Assembly: GCF_905171765.1 (NCBI RefSeq)
Contig: NC_053390.1
Span: 590,110,293-590,174,292 of the forward strand
Reading direction: 5' to 3'
From: Bufo bufo
Taxonomy: Eukaryota > Chordata > Amphibia > Anura > Bufonidae
Length of the DNA stretch: 64,000 bases
Position numbers and translations under genes: made by a program. The first letter of the stretch is position 1, and each line of letters starts with the position of its first letter. Under the pieces are notes generated by a model. That model was not told the DNA's origin. It saw nothing but the letters and a program-made list of their open reading frames with translations, and did no database searches. Of the stretch, positions 57,463-64,000 are shown piece after piece.

Positions 57463-58204
57463 TATCAAATGTTTTTAGAAAAGTTAATAATGCTATATTA
57501 AAATTGAAATAAAAGGGTGGAACAAAACAGTAAAAGTGGGTACCCTGTGGTCACTGTAAAAATGGGCACCTTAAAGGCAACTAAACTGTATATTTAACAA
57601 ACCAGCAAAAGTAAAGGGAAGCAGAACCCCTTATGGCTTACTAAAAGAGGGGGATAAAACTTTCATCAACTATATTAGCGACAGAAAAATAAAAAATTGC
57701 AGAATTACAATAATTAGATGGATGATAACTATATTATTGATAGGGATAAGGCTGTCTCTGATCATTTTCAGAAGGTGCCGTTGATAATCATGCCCTTGGT
57801 CAGATCATTCCCTCCATTTGTAAGGGTTCTGCTTCAGTATTTTTGGAGGGGGATATTTTAGGCGAACAAGTTTGAAGTTAAGGCTATTGATCCAATTACC
57901 ATCCACCCTACAGAAAAGGGTTTCTCCGAGAATTATTTAAAATGGCCACCGTCAACCCAGAATGCGAATAGACGGGTTGTGTCCAGCTGCGGGGATGTGT
58001 TGGGGTGGGTGTACTTGGAACTCTGCTCTAAAATAGTAATGATGTGATCCATACTTTAATATGCCTACAAGATTCAACTCAACTGCTCAGCGCTGAGTGC
58101 AGGCGCTGGAGCTCAGTGTTAGTGAGGCGAGGCCCTGTCCACCCTCACTCCCCCCATGCAGCCCTGCAGCTAGATACAACCCAGCAGTGTTGTTGTTAAT
58201 GGTG
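57463..58204. other. Unassigned, no gene seen
   Basis: No recognised family. Confidence 0.5.
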
Positions 58205-58497
58205 ATTGCAACTGGTGGTGACCACCAGTAGTAATAGAGAGATTGTGATCCCGCAGTATAGAGCTCTAGTGAGACCACATCTGGACCACTTGTTCAGTTC
58301 TGGAGGCCTCACCTACAAAAAGACATTGATAAAATGGAACTTGTGCAAGATGGGCTACAAAAATTATGGCGGGTCTGGAAATCTGAAATTAGTTGGGGGG
58401 AAGGTCAGAATCAATGTCAGAAAATATTGTTTTACTGAAAGCCTAGCAGATGCTTGGACCAAACTTCCTGCAGATTGGGGAATCAGCAGTAAGTGAC
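58205..58497 (+). pseudogene. LINE C-terminal relic
   Basis: Plus-strand translation: YRALVRPHLDH (conserved just after the reverse transcriptase domain of jockey/CR1-type LINEs), then, after a deletion, VRINVRKYCFTESLADAWTK, LPADW. This matches the module at 26089-26617 but includes a more upstream part. Internally deleted, dead. Confidence 0.7.
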
Positions 58498-59417
58498 CAC
58501 AAAAACAGCAGGGATAATATTTACAGTATATTATATTTTTATGGAATTAACTCTAGTAGAAGATGAAGCAGTTATGTTACTTGTGATTATCACAGTGTCT
58601 ATGAGATCTGATGATAGTTCATTGGTATATGAAACGTCATTGTGGTCAGTGAAAAGCTCAACTTACCACTACTCTTCAGGCTGGTGATTGACAGGCTGCT
58701 GTGTATGCATGCAGGGGCTGGAGAGGTGGGGGAGCGCTTTCCTCATGAATACACCAGACTCATAACTATTAAGACCAGTTCACATTGAATTTTTTAGAAC
58801 TGATTTTAGTGCATTTTGCCTCAAAATTATTTAAACTCTTCAAAACCAACAACCTCCTATTTATTTCGATAGGAAACAGCACTTAGTTATTTTTAAATGG
58901 AAAAAAGAAGTAGTAGTCCGCAATAAAGGTCCATCTTGGTGTTAGCAATTGTGGGGTTGCCCCTGCACAATCTGACACTATCCAATCAGCATTACCAGTG
59001 TCAGACTGTGCAGGGACCCCCCTTCCCCCAACTGGTAACACCCAGTTGGACCTTCATTGGAGACTGGTGGCAATTCATTCATGAACTTCCAGCAGGGATA
59101 ATAAAGGAATGGCTCAACATTGAGTCATAAGAAAAGATGCTTGCGAATTATTACATGCGGAAAGCAAGAAGCTACTAAAACGGACATGTTACGAGAAGGG
59201 ACAGGTCCTCTTTAAACCTAACTTTAAGATGTTCAGTAAGGATGTAGAACCTATTCTGAAGCCTGAAGGTGCTTTACAACATAAAGCGTTCCAAAGACAG
59301 TGACAATAGCTTTGTCTTTGAATAAACTTGGCACTAATGGATTGCTAGTGGAGACTGAAGGTTTGTAAATCTATTGATACTATATACATGATATTCTACC
59401 TGAGCAAACTTCTTGAA
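58498..59417. other. Unassigned, one short fold
   Basis: At about 58930-59055 GTGTTAGCAATTGTGGGGTT...CACAATCTGACACT pairs with AGTGTCAGACTGTGC...AACTGGTAACACC, a small foldback. No gene. Confidence 0.5.
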
Positions 59418-59690
59418 TGCATACCCGTATTTATATATGCAAAAGTATAAGTGTTAGTGTAAGTGTTAATAGTCAGAAGAAAGAGTGGCCTGTTCTGCAC
59501 AAGAATCCAAAAATGATGCCTTAATGGGTGCAGAATGCTTTCCCGTATTTATAAACACACACGTGTTAATCGCCAGAAGAAAGTGTATTGTTCTGCATAA
59601 GCATCCAAAATTAATGCCTTAACAGGTGCAGAATGCCTGTCCGTATTTATAAACGCACAAGTGTCAAAAGAAAGAGTGACTTGTTCTCAA
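59418..59690. repeat. Tandem repeat, about 100-118-bp period, 2.5 copies
   Basis: CCGTATTTATA recurs at 59425, 59543 and 59641; AGTCAGAAGAAAGAGTGGCC, GTTCTGCACAAGAATCCAAA and GATGCCTTAATGGGTGCAGA blocks recur in order. Confidence 0.85.
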
Positions 59691-60473
59691 TGAGCCTGGA
59701 AAAAATTTATCTTTTAATTGGAAGACAGCAGCAGTACGCCAGTCTTAATAAGCCCCTGCACTGGCCTCTAAATAACTTCAGCGCATCCACCGCCGCTTCT
59801 AAATCCAAACAGCTCCCCTGCTTGCGTAGATTTAGACTGTTTTTTACGCTTAAAACAGGCTTAGAAAATGATGAACGAGAAGGGCCTTTCCAGAATCTGT
59901 ACCAGAGATCCGCTTAATATAGACATATTTCTATTAGTAAATAACCCCCATTGTCCTTTGAGAGCAGCTACATGGGCCATAGACACAATGGACAGGAGCT
60001 GATAGAATATTCTAGGCATGCTCTGTGACCTGTGCAGAGATCTGGAGGGAGCTGATATCACCTACTGTGAATGGTGGATTATGTGTTATCTATATAGAAG
60101 TGTTACTTGTTATTGTAATCCTGCCTTTGGTGATAATGAGAACAGCTACTGAAAAGTTACCTGTACAGAACAGGAAATCATGATCTATTATATCTATGTT
60201 TTATTAAATATAGATGGTGACATGAAAAAAATGTAAACTCACTAAAAAGGCAAAAAAATATGTTTATGGTCATTTTCTGATGACACATTCCCTTTAAGGG
60301 CTATTAAAGTTCTCGCAAATAAATAGTAGGATCAGGAATAGAAACCAGTGGCACTACTGGGCACGCGCAAATAACCCCGGTGGACGGTGTGACATCGACC
60401 AAAACAGCCTCTTGTAATTGAAAGCAACCACTTCGGTGGTGCACAGCAATACGAAAATACAGGTCCAATGGAT
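59691..60473. other. Unassigned, no gene seen
   Basis: No recognised coding; CATTCCCTTTAAGGGC at 60287 resembles a TTAA-type right end. Confidence 0.45.
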
Positions 60474-60738
60474 GCAATAGTAAGAGAAAGAAGATGCGGC
60501 ACTCACCAAGTTGCGACAACAATTTCAGGCTTTATTCCTTCATGTAAGAACAACAGACAGGCAGGGGGGCGGAGCAAGCCATTCACTGAGGATCGGCGGT
60601 GACGGCCGTTTTGCGCCGATCCTCAGTGAATGGCTTGCTCCGCCCCCCTGCCTGTCTGTTGTTCTTACATGAAGGAATAAAGCCTGAAATTGTTGTCGCA
60701 ACTTGGTGAGTGCCGCATCTTCTTTCTCTTACTATTGC
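60474..60738. repeat. 265-bp near-perfect palindrome
   Basis: The left arm (GCAATAGTAAGAGAAAGAAG to GATCGGCG at 60598) is the reverse complement of the right arm (CGCCGATC at 60614 to CTATTGC at 60738); the 15-bp centre is GTGACGGCCGTTTTG. Each arm carries TTTATTCCTTCATGTAAGAA (or complement). No coding. Confidence 0.95.
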
Positions 60739-61465
60739 AGCTGTTAAGGTTCTTACCGCTAGGTTACTTGTTATTTCTTCATTTCTCCTTCTCACAGTAC
60801 ACATTTTGTTTCTTACTGATGTAGTGGCAGATCATTTTTTATGGTAAGCTTATGTGAGGTAAAAGTATGGTAGAATACCCTAACTTTTTTTTTTTCTCCC
60901 TGTCTTCAAGCACAATGAAAAATATGGTCATTTTACATGCAGACCTGCAAAGGGTCTTCCATGCAAAACAGTTGTAAAATTGTTTCTTCAAGAATGAAAC
61001 ACCACAAATATTATTAAAAATCTGTCAGCCATGTTTTCTTCCTGATACCATCATGTGGCGATTGTAAAGTTTGACATGCTAAACACTGCCGATCTAGATA
61101 TTGCTGCCAATGTATAAAATCTTAGAACCTTAATAAATGTAGTCAGTCCCAGCGTCACCTACTCAACAACGAAAACCGACTTATCGCCTTCCATAGTTCT
61201 TGTTTTTCCATTAGAATTATCTTGGCAAAGTGTTAACACGTGTCCACTTCTGCACTCAAGAGTGGCTGTGCAATGTCTCCTGATTGCAGGGAAAGGAAGG
61301 TTCTTGGAGATTTCTCTGGGTGGCTAAGATTGGGTTCAAGTAGGGACTTCACAGTGTGATTGAGCAACAGATCCATCAAGCTAAAAAATACTTCCAGAGC
61401 TGCATTCACAATTCTCCTGGTAATTTTTTCTGCAGAAGATTACTGCACAGTGGCTAATGTAGATA
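60739..61465. other. Unassigned, no gene seen
   Basis: AT-rich, no recognised family. Confidence 0.5.
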
Positions 61466-62556
61466 CAAACCGGATTCCAAAAAAGTTGGGACACTAAACA
61501 AATTGTGAATAAAAACTGAATGCAATGATGTGGAGATGGCAAATGTCAATATTTTATTTGTAATAGAACGTAGATGACAGATCAAACGTTTAATCCGAGT
61601 AAATGTATCATTTTAAAGGGAAAATACATTGATTCCAATTTTCACGGTGTCAACAAATACCAAAAAAGTTGGGACAAGTAGCAATAAGAGGCTGGAAAAA
61701 GTAAATTTGAGCATAACGAAGAGCTGGAAGACCAACTAACACTAATTAGGTCAATTGGCAACATGATTGGGTATAAAAAGAGCTTCTCAGAGTGGCAGTG
61801 TCTATCAGAAGCCAAGATGGGTAGAGGATCACCAATTCCCACAATGTTGCGCAGAAAGATAGTGGAGCAATATCAGAAAGGTGTTACCCAGCGAAAAATT
61901 GCAAAGACTTTGCATCTATCATCATCAACTGTGCATAACATCATCCGAAGATTCAGAGAATCTGGAACAATCTCTGTGCGTAAGGGTCAAGGCCGTAAAA
62001 ACATACTGGATGCCCGTGATCTCCGGGCCCTTAAACGACACTGCACCACAAACAGGAATGCTACTGTAAAGGAAATCACAGAATGGGCTCAGGAATACTT
62101 CCAGAAACCATTGTCAGTGAACACAATCCACCGTGCCATCCGCCGTTGCCAGCTGAAACTCTACAGTGCAAAGAAGAAGCCATTTCTAAGCAAGATCCAC
62201 AAGCTCAGGCGTTTTCATCCGGACCAAAGAGGACAAGGACAACCCAAGTTGTTATCAACGCTCAGTTCAGAAGCCTGCATCTCTGATGGTATGGGGTTGC
62301 ATGAGTGCGTGTGGCATGGGCAGCTTGCATGTCTGGAAAGGCACCATCAATGCAGAAAAATATATTCAGGTTCTAGAACAACATATGCTCCCATCCAGAC
62401 GTCATCTCTTTCAGGGAAGACCCTGCATTTTTCAACAAGATAATGCCAGACCACATTCTGCATCAATCACAACATCATGGCTGCGTAGGAGAAGGATCCG
62501 GGTACTGAAATGGCCAGTCTGCAGTCCAGATCTTTCACCTATAGAGAACATTTGGC
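61466..62556 (+). mobile_element. Tc1-like element, interrupted at its 3' side
   Basis: The left end is CAAACCGGATTCCAAAAAAG after TA (61464-61465); AAAAAGTTGGGACA recurs at about 61662, again an outer/inner repeat pair as in IR/DR Tc1 termini. A TATA-like GGTATAAAAAG lies at 61769. The right part is absent: a hAT-type element starts inside the gene at 62557 and no Tc1 sequence follows within the window. Confidence 0.85.
61817..62556 (+). pseudogene. Tc1-like transposase, internally deleted
   Basis: MGRGSPIPTMLRRKIVEQYQ starts a helix-turn-helix region (QRKIAKTLHLSSSTVHNIIR), then RKGQGRKNILDARDLRALKR and a second HTH (SVNTIHRAIRR). After KIHKLRRFHPDQ (about 62220) sequence bearing the first catalytic Asp is missing and a new frame resumes at about 62230. 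The second Asp (FQQDNARPH, about 62437-62463) and the Glu (SPDLSPIENIW, about 62525-62556) are present. The hAT insertion cuts right after ENIW. Dead. Confidence 0.85.
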
Positions 62557-62801
62557 CAGTGGCGTTGCTAGGGCTGGTGTCACCCGGTGCGGTAGAAAAT
62601 GGTGTCACCCCCTTTCCCCCCCCACCCCCTCCCCGAAGCAAATTTTTTAGCCATATATGGGGGCTATGGTGTTGCTACTGCCATAGGGGGCATCCGTTGC
62701 TCAGCAGAACCCCCCTAGCAGTCAGAGCCTGGTCTCGGGAGGGGCACTTCCAGATTATTTTCTGTCCGCCACCACAAAACAATGGTGCTTATAGAACAGA
62801 C

Positions 62802-63548
62802 TACACAGTGTAGCGGTATACTGTACATTGTAGGGCACAGTGTAGCGGTATACTGTACATTGTGGGGCACAGTGTATAGGTATACTGTATATTGTGTGGC
62901 ACAGTGTAGAGGTATACTGTACATTGTGGGGCACAGTGTAGCGGTATACTGTACATTGTGGGGCACAGTGTATAGGTATACTGTATATTGTGTGGCACAG
63001 TGTAGCGGTATACTGTATATTGTGGGGCACAGTGTAGAGGTATACTGTATATTGTGTGGCACAGTGTAGAGGTATACTGTATATTGTGGGGCACAGTGTA
63101 GAGGTATACTGTATATTGTGTGGCACAGTGTAGAGGTATACTGTATATTGTGCGGCACAGTGTAGAGGTATACTGTATATTGTGCGGCACAGTGTAGAGG
63201 TATACTGTATATTGTGCGGCACAGTGTAGAGGTATACTGTATATTGTGCGGCACAGTGTAGAGGTATACTGTATATTGTGCGGCACAGTGTAGAGGTATA
63301 CTGTATATTGTGCGGCACAGTGTAGAGGTATACTGTATATTGTGTGGCACAGTGTAGAGGTATACTGTATATTGTGTGGCACAGCATAGCGGTATACTGT
63401 ATATTGTGTGGCACAGTGTAGAGGTATACTGTATATTGTGTGGCACAGTGTAGAGGTATACTGTATATTGTGTGGCACAGCGTAGCGGTATACTGTATAT
63501 TGTGTGGCACAGTGTAGAGGTATACTGTATATTGTGTGGCACAGTGTA
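62802..63548. repeat. 32-bp minisatellite, about 23 copies
   Basis: Unit ACAGTGTAGAGGTATACTGT followed by ATATTGTGTGGC; variants AGCGG, TATAGG, ACATTG, GTGGGG/GTGCGG. Because 32 is not a multiple of 3 and units lack minus-strand stops, all three minus frames appear open for about 250 codons with the same peptide periods. Confidence 0.97.
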
Positions 63549-63779
63549 GGCTATATGTTTATAACAAACATATTTCACATAAAAACTAAGTTACTTGGCT
63601 TGGCCCTTGGGGATCTCGGACGCCACTTCAACACTTTGGCCGGGGGCTCGTCGGAGCTGATGTGCTTTATCCTAATGAGAAAGATTTCATAATAAAGATT
63701 TGGAGAAGGGGCAGAGGGATAGCAGATCAGGGAGAGGCTGGTGCTGCTACTAGGGGGTCATACTATGTGGGAGTAATAA

Positions 63780-64000
63780 AGCCCACCATAATGCCCCCTC
63801 CCCGCCTAGTAGAAATAATTCTCCTTTTAATGTGACAGTGCAAAAAATACCCCCTTGTAATGCCCCCAGTTGAGCTAATGTCCCCATAGTGCCCCCATAA
63901 TGTCCCAGTATAAAATACCCCTATATAGTGCCCCCAGTAAATTCCCCCATAGTGCTCCTTTCCCCCTTCTTCCTGCTAGTGCCCCCATAATGTACCAGTA
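63780..64000. repeat. Degenerate GCCCCCATAATG-type tandem sequence
   Basis: Short units such as AATGCCCC, AGTGCCCCCATAATGTCCC, CAGTATAAAATACCCC repeat irregularly to the window edge. Confidence 0.75.

Larger units (their letters stand above)
62557..64000. mobile_element. hAT-type element with minisatellites, runs off the window
   Basis: CAGTGGCGTTGCTAGGGCTG opens it, in the CAGTGGCGTAACTAGG style of hAT-type ends. The interior is a 32-bp minisatellite, then AT-rich non-coding DNA, then GCCCCCATAATG-type tandem sequence at about 63780-64000. The right end is outside the window, so the target duplication cannot be tested. Confidence 0.65.

Noticed and set aside
62715..63578. Three overlapping minus-strand open frames (225-287 codons) of HNIQYTSTLC-type repeats
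   Set aside because: They are the 32-bp minisatellite read in three frames.

Overview
This window is vertebrate nuclear DNA, most likely from a frog (probably a neobatrachian anuran). The basis is the repeat content: Penelope-like fragments with GIY-YIG domains, several Tc1-like families, ZBED-type hAT elements, a chromodomain Ty3/gypsy element, a tRNA-headed SINE with an L2-like tail, and dozens of short foldback elements of types I know as abundant in anuran genomes. There are no operons, bacterial genes, tRNA/rRNA genes or CRISPR arrays. The species cannot be fixed from the sequence alone.

Only one segment looks like a host gene: an open exon on the minus strand (38913-39461, 182 codons plus stop, preceded by a splice acceptor). 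Its product resembles the C-terminal part of the synaptopodin-2 family of actin-binding proteins. No other exon of that gene was recognised, so the sequence from 39462 to the right edge would be one intron of more than 24 kb, filled with transposons.

Layout. 1-1860: a 31-bp minisatellite split by a Penelope-like fragment. 1940-8970: short DNA elements (a TWA-flanked MITE, an 8-bp-TSD hAT MITE, TTAA-flanked elements) and a long AT-rich element with ~350-bp internal repeats. 9690-11235: a Tc1-like relic, then a SINE/L2 tail split by a solo LTR. 12410-17252: an LTR-like repeat and a hAT element with a nearly whole but dead transposase. 17334-18644: a Tc1-like element, truncated. 18655-20570: microsatellites around a zero-spacer palindrome, then another solo LTR. 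21683-25990: an inverted-repeat element split by a 5'-truncated gypsy element, which is itself split by a TTAA element. 26089-29678: LINE tail, TTAA elements, SINE, and a solo LTR inside a TTAA element. 29683-38627: sparse repeats and a second Tc1-like element carrying a MITE. 39821-49740: a foldback, a second Penelope fragment, a second AT-rich element, MITEs and microsatellites. 50590-54263: a 3.7-kb hAT-type element whose interior is a G-rich minisatellite and whose left end is tandemly duplicated together with its flank. 54361-62556: more foldbacks, LINE tails, tandem repeats, a 265-bp palindrome and a fourth Tc1-like element. 62557-64000: a hAT-type element with a 32-bp minisatellite, inserted in that Tc1 gene and running off the window.

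The long minus-strand open frames at about 50.9-53.3 kb and 62.7-63.6 kb are artefacts of stop-free tandem repeats, not genes. I did not find a convincing new functional system. The most unusual observations are short DNA transposons that carry 30-32-bp minisatellites, the element-plus-flank tandem duplication, and the precise nesting that lets insertions be ordered in time.
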